DNA of 64,000 nt from the NCBI RefSeq assembly GCF_003390915.1, contig NZ_QMEM01000005.1, positions 1-64,000 of the forward strand. The letters are read 5' to 3'. A program made the translations under genes and the position numbers. The notes beneath the pieces were generated by a model, which saw nothing but the letters and a program-made list of their open reading frames with translations, had not been told where the DNA came from and searched no databases. Shown here one piece after another: positions 8,012-16,783 of this stretch. Position 1 is the first letter of the stretch; every line of letters begins with the position of its first letter. This DNA is from Lewinella sp. IMCC34183. Its GTDB lineage: Bacteria > Bacteroidota > Bacteroidia > Chitinophagales > Saprospiraceae.

Positions 8012-8917
8012 ATGACCCACCTGCGCGGCGTACTGTGTATCATCGCCGGCGCGGCCAGCTACGGGGTACTCGCGACGGGGGTGAAGCTCGCCAACCTCCA
8101 GGGCCACCACACCGCCGTCCTCACCTTTTTCCAGTTCCTCTTCGGCGCGGCCGCGCTCAGCCTCGCCGTACGCTTCGGTGATCGCCGTCCCTCCCCCACC
8201 CCCACGGCGGATCCCCACGCCCGCCGCACCTTGCTGCTCTACGGCACCTCCCTCGGCTTCACCAGCTGCTTTTATTACCTGTCGCTCCGCTACGTTCCCG
8301 TTTCCATCGCCATCATCCTGCTGATGCAGACCATCTGGATGGGCACCGTGCTCGAGATGATCCTGACGCGTTCCCGCCCCGAACGCCTCAAGACGGTCGG
8401 CAGCCTCGTCGTGCTGGTCGGCACGGCCCTGGCGGTCAACATTTTCGACAACCTGGACGCCCTCGACCCGCTGGGGGTAGCCTACGGTCTGCTCGCCAGT
8501 ATGGCCTATACCGTTACCCTGCTGGCCTCGAACAAGGTGGCGGTCGAGCTGCCCGACGTGGTGCGCAGCAAGTACCTCGTACTGGGGGGCTTCGTCACCA
8601 TCCTGCTCTTCTGGAACGTCCAGATCGTCCGCCACTTTCACCTGGACGACGTCCCCCTGCTGCTGTACGGCCTCTTCCTGGCGGTCTTCGGCACCATCCT
8701 GCCTCCCGTGCTCTTCAGCCGCGGCTTCCCCGTCGTCGGGGTGGGCATCGGGAGTATCCTGGCGGCGGTGGAGATCCCCGTATCCATCCTCTCCGCCAAC
8801 GTACTGCTGGACGAGCAGGTCCGTGCCATCCAGTGGATCGGCGTGGGCATCATCATCCTGTCCGTGGTCCTGATCAACTACCAGCACCTGCGCCGGGAGA
8901 CCAAGCTGATTTCCTAG
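8012..8917 (+). CDS. EamA-family (DMT) transporter
   Basis: A 301-residue integral membrane protein with two EamA repeats (about 5-140 and 155-293) and about ten predicted helices. The start MTHLRGVLCIIAGAASYGVLA is the usual first helix of drug/metabolite transporters, and the last helix of repeat two is followed by a short polar tail. Members export amino acids, nucleobases, drugs or sugars; no substrate can be assigned. It is transcribed alone, divergently from the CSD gene. Confidence 0.88.
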   Translation: MTHLRGVLCIIAGAASYGVLATGVKLANLQGHHTAVLTFFQFLFGAAALSLAVRFGDRRPSPTPTADPHARRTLLLYGTSLGFTSCFYYLSLRYVPVSIAIILLMQTIWMGTVLEMILTRSRPERLKTVGSLVVLVGTALAVNIFDNLDALDPLGVAYGLLASMAYTVTLLASNKVAVELPDVVRSKYLVLGGFVTILLFWNVQIVRHFHLDDVPLLLYGLFLAVFGTILPPVLFSRGFPVVGVGIGSILAAVEIPVSILSANVLLDEQVRAIQWIGVGIIILSVVLINYQHLRRETKLIS

Positions 8918-9008
8918 CCTACCGATTAATTCGCGGCGCGGCCGCGGGTGCAGGGTGTTGGCTGAACCAGGCGGTGCGGGGCCGGTTACACCATTAAACG
9001 ATCACACC

Positions 9009-9440
9009 ATGCCCGCCAACCCCATTACCGTCAAGACCACCGTCGACGCCCCCCGCTCCGAAGCCTGGCACCTCTACACCGAGGCCGAGCACGTCATCAA
9101 CTGGAACTTCCCCTCCGAGGGCTGGCACTGTCCCGCCGCCGCCAACGACCTGACCGTCGGGGGCAAGTTCAAGATCACCATGGCCGAAAAGCAGGGCAAC
9201 CTGGAAGTCGAACTGGAGGGCACCTACGACGAGATCGAGGAACCCAACCACATCGCCTACACCCTCGACAACGGCCGCAAGGTGACCGTTGACTTTACCG
9301 AGCAAGGCGAAAAAACGGATGTCTCCGTCCAGTTTGAGCCCGGCGATAAGCAGCCGGCGGAAGAGCAGAAGAAACACTGGCAGGCCATCCTCGATAACTT
9401 CGCCACCTACGCCTCAAACTACGAGTCGGTCGCCGAGTAA
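9009..9440 (+). CDS. SRPBCC-domain protein (AHSA1-like)
   Basis: A 143-residue soluble protein with the START-like fold of the AHSA1/CalC group: [34 protein letters not shown] at the N-terminus, a [13 protein letters not shown] hairpin, and the C-terminal helix [18 protein letters not shown]. These small hydrophobic-ligand-binding proteins have many roles; here the function is unknown. The ATG at 9009 fits the family start better than one at 8955, which adds 18 residues of non-family sequence. It is followed directly by a palindromic tandem repeat. Confidence 0.85.
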   Translation: MPANPITVKTTVDAPRSEAWHLYTEAEHVINWNFPSEGWHCPAAANDLTVGGKFKITMAEKQGNLEVELEGTYDEIEEPNHIAYTLDNGRKVTVDFTEQGEKTDVSVQFEPGDKQPAEEQKKHWQAILDNFATYASNYESVAE

Positions 9441-9448
9441 CCCCCGTA

Positions 9449-9570
9449 CGACGCTGCCTCCGGAAGCCCAGTACAACGCTGCCTCCGGCAGCCCAGTACA
9501 ACGCTGCCTCCGGCAGCGAAAGCACAATGCTGCCTCCGGCAGCGCAGTACAATGCTGCCTCCGGCAGCGC
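9449..9570. repeat. Five tandem copies of a palindromic 25-26-bp unit
   Basis: Between the SRPBCC stop (9440) and the glutathione peroxidase start (9586), the core GCTGCCTCCGGCAGC occurs five times (the first copy with GGAAGC), each followed by a short spacer such as CCAGTACAAC. Each core is itself a hairpin (6-bp stem GCTGCC/GGCAGC, 3-base loop). Spacers are 10-11 bases, far too short for CRISPR. It resembles an intergenic palindromic repeat cluster or a multi-hairpin transcript spacer. Confidence 0.85.
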
Positions 9571-9585
9571 TACCCCCCCCCCACC

Positions 9586-10071
9586 ATGTCCACCACCCCC
9601 ACGTTCCACACCTTCACCGCCGACGACATCAAGGGACACCAAGTCTCCATGAACGACTACCAGGGCAAGGTCGTACTGGTCGTCAACACCGCCAGCCAGT
9701 GCGGCCTCACGCCCCAGTACGAGGGACTGGAGTCGCTCTACCAGCAGTTTCACGAGCGGGGCCTCGTGGTACTCGGTTTCCCCTGCAATCAGTTCGGCAA
9801 CCAGGAGTCCGGCGGCGAGGAGGAAATCAGTGAGTTTTGCCAGGTGAACTACGGCGTCAGCTTCCCCATGTTTTCGAAGGTCAAGGTGAACGGGAGCGAA
9901 GCCCACCCCCTGTTTCGCTACCTCAAGAAAGCCACCGGCGGCTTCCTCACCGACGCCATCAAATGGAACTTCACCAAATTCCTGATCGACCGCGACGGTA
10001 CCCCCGTCGAGCGGTTCGCGCCCACGACGGCACCGGAGCAGATCGCGCCCGCCATCGAGAAGCTCCTCTGA
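9586..10071 (+). CDS. Glutathione peroxidase-family thiol peroxidase
   Basis: A 161-residue GPx-family enzyme. The peroxidatic cysteine is in NTASQCGLT (Cys39, not selenocysteine). The second conserved block is [12 protein letters not shown], with a likely resolving cysteine, and the third is [11 protein letters not shown] with the catalytic Trp/Asn. It reduces H2O2 and lipid hydroperoxides, in bacteria usually with thioredoxin. No signal peptide, so cytosolic. The ATG at 9586 is immediately after the repeat array; upstream in-frame starts would translate the repeat and were rejected. Confidence 0.93.
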   Translation: MSTTPTFHTFTADDIKGHQVSMNDYQGKVVLVVNTASQCGLTPQYEGLESLYQQFHERGLVVLGFPCNQFGNQESGGEEEISEFCQVNYGVSFPMFSKVKVNGSEAHPLFRYLKKATGGFLTDAIKWNFTKFLIDRDGTPVERFAPTTAPEQIAPAIEKLL

Positions 10072-10133
10072 CGCGTTGCACCCGCGCGCCGCCGCCCGCG
10101 GCACTGGGGTCGCTCACTCCGTAATCAGTCGTC

Positions 10134-10814
10134 ATGTCCACCCCTACCCTCCCCGTTATTTTCTTTGACGTCAACGAGACCCTGCTCGACCTGCAACCCG
10201 TCAAGGACAGCGTCACCACCGCCCTCGGGGGCCGCCAGGAACTGGTACCGCTGTGGTTCGCCACGCTGCTGCAGTATTCCCTGGTGGCTACCGTGGGGAA
10301 GAATTACCAGCCCTTCGGAAAGATCGCCGCGGCGGCCCTGCAACTGGTCGCCAAAAAGAACGACCTTAACCTCTCGGAGGCCGACGCCCGCGCCGCCGTA
10401 CGGGCCCTGCGGGCCCTGCCGCCCCACCCCGAAGTGCCCGACGCCCTGCGGCGGCTGAAGAAGGCGGGCTATCGCCTCTTCACCCTCACCAATTCCGACC
10501 CGGAGGCGCTCGCCAACCAGATGGGGCACGCCGGCCTCGACGACTTCTTTGAGGACCTGCTCAGCGTCGACGCGGTGCGCAAGTTCAAGCCCCACCATGA
10601 GACCTACGCCTGGGCCGCCAGCCGCGTCGGACACGCGCCCGGCGATTGCCTCCTCGTCGCCGCCCACGGCTGGGACGTGGCCGGAGCCGGCTGGGCGGGC
10701 ATGCAGACGGCCTTCGTGGCGCGGTCCGGACAGGCGACCTACCCCCTGGCCGACGCACCCGGCATGACCGTTCCGGACCTCTCGGCCCTGGCGGACGCGC
10801 TCGTCGCCGGGTAG
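10134..10814 (+). CDS. Haloacid dehalogenase, type II (HAD superfamily)
   Basis: A 226-residue cytosolic HAD hydrolase. Motif I is FFDVNETLLDL with the nucleophilic Asp at 12; motif II is TLTNSD; motif III Lys lies in VRKFKP; motif IV is VAAHGWDVAGA. This set, including the conserved AHGWDxxGA, is the signature of type II 2-haloacid dehalogenases. The activity on haloacids is inferred from the family; many members act on other small substrates. The gene follows glutathione peroxidase by 62 bases and may be cotranscribed. Confidence 0.88.
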   Translation: MSTPTLPVIFFDVNETLLDLQPVKDSVTTALGGRQELVPLWFATLLQYSLVATVGKNYQPFGKIAAAALQLVAKKNDLNLSEADARAAVRALRALPPHPEVPDALRRLKKAGYRLFTLTNSDPEALANQMGHAGLDDFFEDLLSVDAVRKFKPHHETYAWAASRVGHAPGDCLLVAAHGWDVAGAGWAGMQTAFVARSGQATYPLADAPGMTVPDLSALADALVAG

Positions 10815-10889
10815 GCGCAGGGACCTCCGTGGGCCGGTCTGCCAGCGGCAGCTTACCTTAGGAGGGCTACGGTCACGCTATTTCCGCCC

Positions 10890-13403
10890 ATGTTCTACCC
10901 CCTTACGCTATTGCTGCTGCTCGCTACCGCGGCGGGCGCCCAGGACTACCAGCCGCTGGACCCCCGGGATCCGGTCGATTTCCGGGGGAGCTACCTGGTG
11001 TACCGGGGGGATACCATACGCCCTGGACCGCGGACCTTCTACGTCGACGGGCAACTGAGCGCGGCCGAGGCCGCCGCTTACCCCTACGTGTTTCACTCCG
11101 TACAGGCGGCGGCGCGGGAGCTGAATGCCGGTAGCGAGGAGGAACCGATGACCGTCTACCTCGCGCCCTACGTGTACTGGATCGACGACCCCGACGACCC
11201 TGCGGTACGGGTCCCGAAGCCGGGCCGCCCCGTACCCTACGGAATGGAGATCGCCTGTCCCTGGCTGCGCTTCGTGGGGCTGAACCGCCATCCGGAGAAC
11301 GTGGTCCTGGCCAGCAACCGCGGGCAGACGATGGGCGCGAAGGGCAACTTCACGATGTTTCGCTTTTCGGGCGACGGCACCGCCGCCGAGAACCTCACCT
11401 TCGGCAACTACTGCAACGTCGACCTCGACTACCCCCTGGCCCCCGCCCTCGGCCGGCCCCGGCGGGGAGACGCTATCGTGCAGGCGCAGCTGATCCACTG
11501 CGACGGTGACAAGATATTCGCCCGCAATGTGCGCTTCATCAGCCGGCTGAACCTCTGCCCCTTCGTCGGTGGCCGGCGGACGCTCTTCGACAGCTGCCAC
11601 TTCGAATCGACCGACGATGCCCTGTCCGGCTCGGCGGTGTACCTGAACAGTACGCTGACCTTCTTCAGTTCCAAACCCTGGTACCACACCACCGGCACCG
11701 GTGCGGTACTGCTCGACTGCGATGTCACCGTGCACACCCGCGGGATGCAGTACTTTACGAAGGCCGGTGGGCAGCTGGCGGTGGTCGGTACCCGCTTTGC
11801 TTCGGACGCGATGACCGGCGCGGACTGGAGCGACCACCCCGCGCCCACCACCCGGAACTACCAGTACGCGGTAACGCTCAACCGTGCCCCCCTGCCCATC
11901 GGAGGAGCGGGCTCGCCGCATACCGTACCCCTCGCCGGCGCGCCGGTCTTGGACGCCTACCGCTTCGTACACGACGGCGATACGGTCTACAACGTCTACA
12001 ACCTGCTGGCCGGGGACGACGGCTGGGATCCTTTACACCTCGGTGCGCGGGTACGCCGCGCGGAACGCGAGCTGGGCCGGCCACTGACGGGCCTCCCCGT
12101 ACAGCTCAACCTGTCGCCCCGCACGGCGGCCCTGGAGACCGGGACCGACTCCCTCACCGTGACGGCCACCAGCCTTCGTTTCGGCAACGTGCCGGCGGCG
12201 GGTACGCAGGTGCGGTGGTCCGTGGATACCGCGGACGCGGATTGGGTTATGCTCCGACCGGGCCCCGATGGAATTTCCTGCCGGGTGATTCCCACCAACC
12301 GGCAGGATACGGCCCGCCAGGTAATACTGACGGCAAGTACGCCGGCCGGACTGCGGGCCGCCAGCGCCCTGACCGTGCGCCCGGCGCGGTTGCCGGCCCC
12401 GGCCTTCGTGCACCCACCCAGGCTGGAACGGGCTGGTCCCGATGCGTTCCGGGTAAGCTACACCCTGGGGCAACTGCCCTACGCCGACGTCTCCGACATC
12501 AGTTGGTACCGCTGCGCGGACGCCGCCTGCACCGACCCCATACGCGTGGCCGTCACGCGTGACGATGCGCCGCTGCGCAGGTACCGCCTCACCGCCGCCG
12601 ACGCCGGCTGGCACCTGATGGCCGAGGTAGCCCCCCGCCACCTGCGCAGCGACCCCGGGGCCCCGCGTGCCGCGGTACTGGAGCGGCCGCTGAGCGCCGG
12701 GGAGGTACCGGCCCCGGACGCGGTCATCGCGACCGACTTCAGCCAAGAGGCCGTGGGAGACCAGCCTCGCGTGCTGCCCGGCTTCTGGACCTTTCGCCCC
12801 CTGACCGTTCCCGACATGAAAGAACCACCCCCACCGGGAGATACCTGGATGTACGGCCCCGGTAGTGCGGGCTCGGAGGGCATGACCGGCCTGCTACAGC
12901 GGGGCCGCACCGGCTCGCTGGCCTATACGCCGGTCGGTGAGGGATTCGGGGATATGGCCGCGCAGGTCACCGTCACCCCCTTCAAGACGGCCGGTCAGGG
13001 CTTCAGCGTAGCCCCCCTCTACATGGACATCCTGGTGAAGTACGACGCCGGCAGCAAAAGCGGTTACGGGCTGCGGCTGACCCGGGGCACTACCTACGGT
13101 AACGCGGTGGAGGCCTACCTGATCCGGTACGCGGACGGGGCGGTGGAGGCCCTGACCGAGCGCGTGTTCATCAGCGGATTCCGGCCGACCACCACCCTGG
13201 AGCTATCCGTGCGCGACGGCGTACTGCAGGCCCGATCCGGCACCACGGCGGAGTACGATGCCCGTGCTTACCCGGCGGAGGTCGTCCCGGACCTGGACCT
13301 CAGCGTACCCATACATGCCGGCCCGGCCGGCGGATTTGGCATCGAATACAACGGCGGTTCCACCACGTTGATCAATCGCGTGCGGCTGGAGTGGCGGCGG
13401 TAG
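10890..13403 (+). CDS. Secreted beta-helix protein, pectin-esterase-like, multidomain
   Basis: An 837-residue protein with a signal peptide (1-17, ending TAAGAQ). Residues about 30-370 form a right-handed parallel beta-helix domain: FHSVQAAARELNAG (family-8 carbohydrate-esterase-like start), LIHCDGDKIFARNVRFISRLNLC, and FDSCHFESTDDALSG. Residues about 400-600 look like one or two Ig-like folds, and about 610-837 a concanavalin-like or laminin-G-type sandwich. Bacteroidota homologues are annotated pectin esterase, though the catalytic Asp pair cannot be confirmed. It probably acts on plant or algal polysaccharide. There is no SusC/SusD pair, and no T9SS tail was seen. Confidence 0.7.
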   Translation: MFYPLTLLLLLATAAGAQDYQPLDPRDPVDFRGSYLVYRGDTIRPGPRTFYVDGQLSAAEAAAYPYVFHSVQAAARELNAGSEEEPMTVYLAPYVYWIDDPDDPAVRVPKPGRPVPYGMEIACPWLRFVGLNRHPENVVLASNRGQTMGAKGNFTMFRFSGDGTAAENLTFGNYCNVDLDYPLAPALGRPRRGDAIVQAQLIHCDGDKIFARNVRFISRLNLCPFVGGRRTLFDSCHFESTDDALSGSAVYLNSTLTFFSSKPWYHTTGTGAVLLDCDVTVHTRGMQYFTKAGGQLAVVGTRFASDAMTGADWSDHPAPTTRNYQYAVTLNRAPLPIGGAGSPHTVPLAGAPVLDAYRFVHDGDTVYNVYNLLAGDDGWDPLHLGARVRRAERELGRPLTGLPVQLNLSPRTAALETGTDSLTVTATSLRFGNVPAAGTQVRWSVDTADADWVMLRPGPDGISCRVIPTNRQDTARQVILTASTPAGLRAASALTVRPARLPAPAFVHPPRLERAGPDAFRVSYTLGQLPYADVSDISWYRCADAACTDPIRVAVTRDDAPLRRYRLTAADAGWHLMAEVAPRHLRSDPGAPRAAVLERPLSAGEVPAPDAVIATDFSQEAVGDQPRVLPGFWTFRPLTVPDMKEPPPPGDTWMYGPGSAGSEGMTGLLQRGRTGSLAYTPVGEGFGDMAAQVTVTPFKTAGQGFSVAPLYMDILVKYDAGSKSGYGLRLTRGTTYGNAVEAYLIRYADGAVEALTERVFISGFRPTTTLELSVRDGVLQARSGTTAEYDARAYPAEVVPDLDLSVPIHAGPAGGFGIEYNGGSTTLINRVRLEWRR

Positions 13404-13408
13404 CCCGG

Positions 13409-13780
13409 TCAGTGCCCGCCGGCGGTCTGGCGGTCGGTGCGGATGGCGTCCATGTGCTCCTTGGCCCATTCCACCAGTTGCTGGAGCAGGGGGAGCAGGC
13501 TTTCGGCGCGGTCGGTAAGCCGGTACTCCACCCGCGGGGGGACTTCGGGGTACACCTTCCGGTGGACGAGCCCGTCGGCCTCCAGCTTCTTGAGGCTCAC
13601 GGTAAGCATCTTCTGCGAAATACTGCCGATGGCCCGGTGAATCTCCCCGAACCGCAAGGTGCCCTCCGTACCCAGCAGCAGCAGGATGAGGGTAGACCAC
13701 TTATCGCCGAAGCGGTCCAGCACGTTGCGCACCGGGCACTGTTCGGCATCGGTAAAATCGATGGACTTTTTTTCTTCCAT
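13409..13780 (-). CDS. HxlR-family transcriptional regulator
   Basis: A 123-residue winged-helix regulator. The HxlR signature is clear: CPVRNVLDRFGDKWSTLILLLL (effector Cys15 followed by the first helix), LRFGEIHRAIGSISQKMLTVSLKKLEADGLV (recognition helix) and VEYRLTDRAESLLPLL. HxlR proteins often sense electrophiles through the N-terminal cysteine and control a divergent oxidoreductase. Exactly such a partner, the NmrA-like gene, is divergent 140 bases away, with a dyad overlapping its promoter. Confidence 0.92.
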   Translation of the reverse strand: MEEKKSIDFTDAEQCPVRNVLDRFGDKWSTLILLLLGTEGTLRFGEIHRAIGSISQKMLTVSLKKLEADGLVHRKVYPEVPPRVEYRLTDRAESLLPLLQQLVEWAKEHMDAIRTDRQTAGGH

Positions 13781-13863
13781 AAGTGACTGGTTATCAATAG
13801 TACTTACCCCGGGGTGCGTCGCGGAGACGGGCGTGCGCTCTTGTTCGCGGCGCAGCAGCCCCC

Positions 13864-13888
13864 TACCTTTGACTTACCAAAAGTAAGT
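13864..13888 (+). promoter_or_regulatory. Promoter with overlapping HxlR-type operator
   Basis: TACCTTTG at 13864-13871 is an exact -7 box reading toward the NmrA-like gene. Abutting it, ACTTAC (13872-13877) and GTAAGT (13883-13888) form a perfect inverted repeat with 5-base spacer. A weaker copy (agtaaataa) follows. HxlR regulators bind such short dyads, so repression by occlusion of the transcription start is likely. Confidence 0.55.
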
Positions 13889-13920
13889 AACAAACTTAAA
13901 ACAACTAAAAGTAAATAACC

Positions 13921-14808
13921 ATGCGTGAGACACTGATCACCGGAGTTACCGGACAACTCGGACGCGGCGTCCTGGAAGCACTTCAAGCGCGGAACGTTAC
14001 CGACTCGCTGGCCGTCCTGACGCGTCACCCCGAGGGCGATACGACCGAGGGCTTCCGCGAGCAGCAACTAGACGTCCGCATTGCCGACTACGCGGACCGG
14101 GCCGCCCTGGAGAAGGCCTTCGCAGGAATCGCGGTCCTTTACTTCGTGTCGTCGAGCGACATCGAGCACCGCCTGCCGCAGCACGAGAACGTCGTGGCCG
14201 CCGCACGGGCCGCCGGGGTGGAGCACATCCTCTACACCAGCAGCGTGCGCAAGACGGAGGGGCCGGAGACGGTCCTGCACCCGGTCATCGAAGCCCACCG
14301 GCAGACGGAGGAGTGGATCCGGGAGTCCGGCCTCACCTACACCATCCTGCGGCACAACCTCTACGCCGACCTGCTGCCATTCTTCATGGGCGCCCCCGAG
14401 CAACTGCTGAATACCGATACCGTGTACCTGCCGGCGGGGGCGGGCCGGGTGGCCCTGGTGCCCCGGGACGACCTGGCGGAAGCGGCGGCCACCATACTGG
14501 CCGACCCCGCCCCCTACCGCAACCGGATCCTGGAATTCAACGGCAGCGAGAACGTCACCTTCGGCGAGCTGACGGAGCAGCTTTCCGGGGTCCTGGGCCG
14601 GGAGCTCGACTACGTTTCCCCCTCCCGCGAGGAATTCCGGGAAACCCTGCGGGGGCACGGCGTCCCCGACGGTGCTATCTGGATGACGGACGTATTCGCG
14701 ACCGGAATTGCCGACGGGGAATTCTCCGGCAGCACTACCGATTTGGAGAAGGTCCTCGGTCGCCGGTCGCGTCCGCTGCGCTCCCTGCTCCACGAAGTCT
14801 ATGGCTGA
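13921..14808 (+). CDS. NAD(P)-dependent oxidoreductase, NmrA/QorB-like
   Basis: A 295-residue Rossmann protein. The dinucleotide-binding motif GVTGQLGRG is at 8-16. Family features continue with DYADRAALEKAFAGIAVLYFVSS, VEHILYTSS and LTYTILRHNLY. Members such as QorB are NADPH-dependent quinone reductases or redox sensors. Pairing with a divergent HxlR regulator matches the ytfG/ytfH arrangement and suggests a response to quinones or other electrophiles. The leader of about 50 bases contains the operator dyad. Confidence 0.88.
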   Translation: MRETLITGVTGQLGRGVLEALQARNVTDSLAVLTRHPEGDTTEGFREQQLDVRIADYADRAALEKAFAGIAVLYFVSSSDIEHRLPQHENVVAAARAAGVEHILYTSSVRKTEGPETVLHPVIEAHRQTEEWIRESGLTYTILRHNLYADLLPFFMGAPEQLLNTDTVYLPAGAGRVALVPRDDLAEAAATILADPAPYRNRILEFNGSENVTFGELTEQLSGVLGRELDYVSPSREEFRETLRGHGVPDGAIWMTDVFATGIADGEFSGSTTDLEKVLGRRSRPLRSLLHEVYG

Positions 14809-14847
14809 GCGACGTCTGCGGTACTGCGCCGCGGTGTTGTACATTTC

Positions 14848-14870
14848 GGGGGCGGACACGTTCCGCCCCC
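14848..14870. terminator. GC-rich hairpin between two genes
   Basis: Perfect 9-bp inverted repeat (14848-14856 with 14862-14870; GGGGGCGGA/TCCGCCCCC) around the loop CACGT, with no T-run. It lies 40 bases after the NmrA-like stop and 13 bases before the ATG at 14884. It may end the upstream transcript or sit in the leader of the next gene. Confidence 0.55.
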
Positions 14871-14883
14871 TACCCTACCGACC

Positions 14884-15225
14884 ATGCGCCCCACGATCGA
14901 TACCCAACCCACCGACTCCCCGGAAGAGGCCTTCCAGAACCAGACCCTGCGCCCCATCCTGAAGCAGCAGCACGACGGCCTCGTGAAGGTCCTGCAACAC
15001 TACCTGCGCAAGCGCAAGGTGCGGATGGAGCAGGTAGCTGCCGACCAGCGCTTCGCCAAGGTAAAGGAGCTCGTCACCCGCGACAACCGCCTGCGCGGAC
15101 TGCTCTTCGGCATGACGATCGGTCACTTCGACGCCACGGAATTGACGTTCTACCTGGACCACGAGGGGGAAATCAACCGGAGAATCACCAACTTGCTGGT
15201 GGAGCGGCTGCGGGGCGCCCTGTAG
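14884..15225 (+). CDS. Small helical protein, function unknown
   Basis: A 113-residue soluble, charged, mostly helical protein (EEAFQNQTLRPILKQQHDGLVKVLQHYL, then LRGLLFGMTIGHFDATELTFYL). There is no signal peptide, no cysteine and no known catalytic motif that I can see. Composition and codon use match neighbouring genes, which supports a real gene. I recall no definite family; relatives in Bacteroidota appear as hypothetical proteins. A strong hairpin precedes it. Confidence 0.65.
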   Translation: MRPTIDTQPTDSPEEAFQNQTLRPILKQQHDGLVKVLQHYLRKRKVRMEQVAADQRFAKVKELVTRDNRLRGLLFGMTIGHFDATELTFYLDHEGEINRRITNLLVERLRGAL

Positions 15226-15290
15226 TTCGGCGACGGCCATCGGTAGCGCATGTCCCGGGTGGGCCGTAGCTTCTCGGGCAAAGCAGGATC

Positions 15291-16682
15291 ATGCGTAATT
15301 TCTTTTCTCTCCTGTGCCTCGTGCTGACCGGTGCCCTTCCGGGTCAGTCCGCCGCACCGCCAAACGTTATCGTAATCTTTGCCGACGACCTCGGATACGG
15401 GGACCTGGGCAGCTACGGTCATCCGACCATTCGTACGCCCCGGCTTGACAGCATGGCGCGCGAGGGGCAGCGGTGGACGAGCTACTACGTGGCCGCCAAC
15501 GTATGTACCCCTAGCCGGGCGGCCTTGCTTACCGGCCGCTATCCGATCCGCAGCGGCATGACGAGCGGCGTCCACGGCGTGCTGTTTCCCTACAGCACGG
15601 GGGGCTTGCCGGCCAGTGAGATCACCGTGGCCGAGCAACTGCGATCGGCCGGCTACGCTACGGCAGCGATCGGCAAGTGGCACCTCGGCCACCTGCCGCA
15701 ATACCTGCCTACCCGCCACGGCTTCGACCGGTACTTCGGCATTCCGTACTCCAACGACATGGACCTGCAATCGGAACTCTCCTACGGCGATTTCTGGCGG
15801 CAACCCCACGACTCCATCCGCCCCGGAAACTTCAACGTGCCCCTGCTGCGCGACACTACGGTCGTGGAGCGCCCCGCCGACCAGCGGACCATCACGCGGC
15901 GCTATACCGAGGAGGCGCTGGACTTTATCCGTGAGCAGAAAGACGGTCCCTTCTTCGTATACCTGGCCCACAACCTGCCGCACGTACCGCTCTTTGCCTC
16001 CGCGGACTTCCTGGGCCGCAGCGACCGGGGACTGTACGGCGACGTAGTGGAGGAGATCGACGACGGCGTGGGCCGCATTCTGGACTTGCTGCGCGAGCGC
16101 GGCCTGGCGGAGAACACCCTGGTCATCTTCACCTCCGACAACGGTCCGTGGCGTTCCTACGGGCTCGACGGCGGCAGCCCCGGCCCCTTCTACGCGGGCA
16201 AGGGCACCACCTGGGAGGGCGGCCACCGCGTGCCGGCGATCTTCTGGTGGCCCGGGCACATCTCCCCGGCGACCGTCCGGGGCGTCGGCACGACCCTCGA
16301 TCTGCTGCCTACCCTGTCGGCCCTGGCCGGCGTGGCGGTACCCGATGACCGCCTGATCGACGGCGTCGACCTGTCGGCCACCCTCCTGGAGGGGGCGGAA
16401 AGTCCCCGGCAGGAGATGATCTACTACCGCGATACGACGGTGTACGCGGTGCGGCAAGGCCCCTGGAAGGCACACTTCGTGACCCAGGGGAATTACGGGC
16501 AGTTCGGGGCGCGGGAGGTTCACGATCCGCCGCTGCTGTACCACCTGGGCCGGGACCCCGGAGAAACCACTGACGTGGCCGCCACCCACCCCGACATCGT
16601 ACGCGCGCTCACCGCACTGGCGGACCGCCACCGGGCTACGGTGGTACCGGTGCCGGACCAACTGGCGGAATGGCGGGAGTGA
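15291..16682 (+). CDS. Sulfatase, formylglycine-dependent
   Basis: A 463-residue exported sulfatase of the arylsulfatase type. Signal peptide 1-20 (ending PGQSA). Metal-binding Asp pair in FADDLGYGD (31-39). The formylglycine motif is CTPSRAALLTGRYP with Cys72, the residue oxidised by the anaerobic or FGE maturase. GKWHLG (Lys/His) and FTSDNGP (Asp/Asn) complete the active site. Length is typical. It probably removes sulfate from a polysaccharide or small aryl sulfate in the periplasm; the substrate is unknown. No adjacent maturase or SusCD genes. Confidence 0.94.
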   Translation: MRNFFSLLCLVLTGALPGQSAAPPNVIVIFADDLGYGDLGSYGHPTIRTPRLDSMAREGQRWTSYYVAANVCTPSRAALLTGRYPIRSGMTSGVHGVLFPYSTGGLPASEITVAEQLRSAGYATAAIGKWHLGHLPQYLPTRHGFDRYFGIPYSNDMDLQSELSYGDFWRQPHDSIRPGNFNVPLLRDTTVVERPADQRTITRRYTEEALDFIREQKDGPFFVYLAHNLPHVPLFASADFLGRSDRGLYGDVVEEIDDGVGRILDLLRERGLAENTLVIFTSDNGPWRSYGLDGGSPGPFYAGKGTTWEGGHRVPAIFWWPGHISPATVRGVGTTLDLLPTLSALAGVAVPDDRLIDGVDLSATLLEGAESPRQEMIYYRDTTVYAVRQGPWKAHFVTQGNYGQFGAREVHDPPLLYHLGRDPGETTDVAATHPDIVRALTALADRHRATVVPVPDQLAEWRE

Positions 16683-16783
16683 GTGGTGGGATCGTCGCCT
16701 CGGTGACGGGATTCGGCGCCGGGCGGTCCTAGTAATCGGGTAATCAGTACCTTGTATCGACCGACCCGAAATGCTAAACGGCC

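Noticed and set aside
9449-9570. CRISPR array
   Set aside because: The unit is 25 bp including a 10-bp spacer; real CRISPR spacers are about 30 bases and no cas gene is near.
10890-16682. Polysaccharide utilisation locus
   Set aside because: The beta-helix protein, sulfatase and (at 29 kb) GH43-like enzyme are not adjacent, and no SusC/SusD pair occurs in the window.
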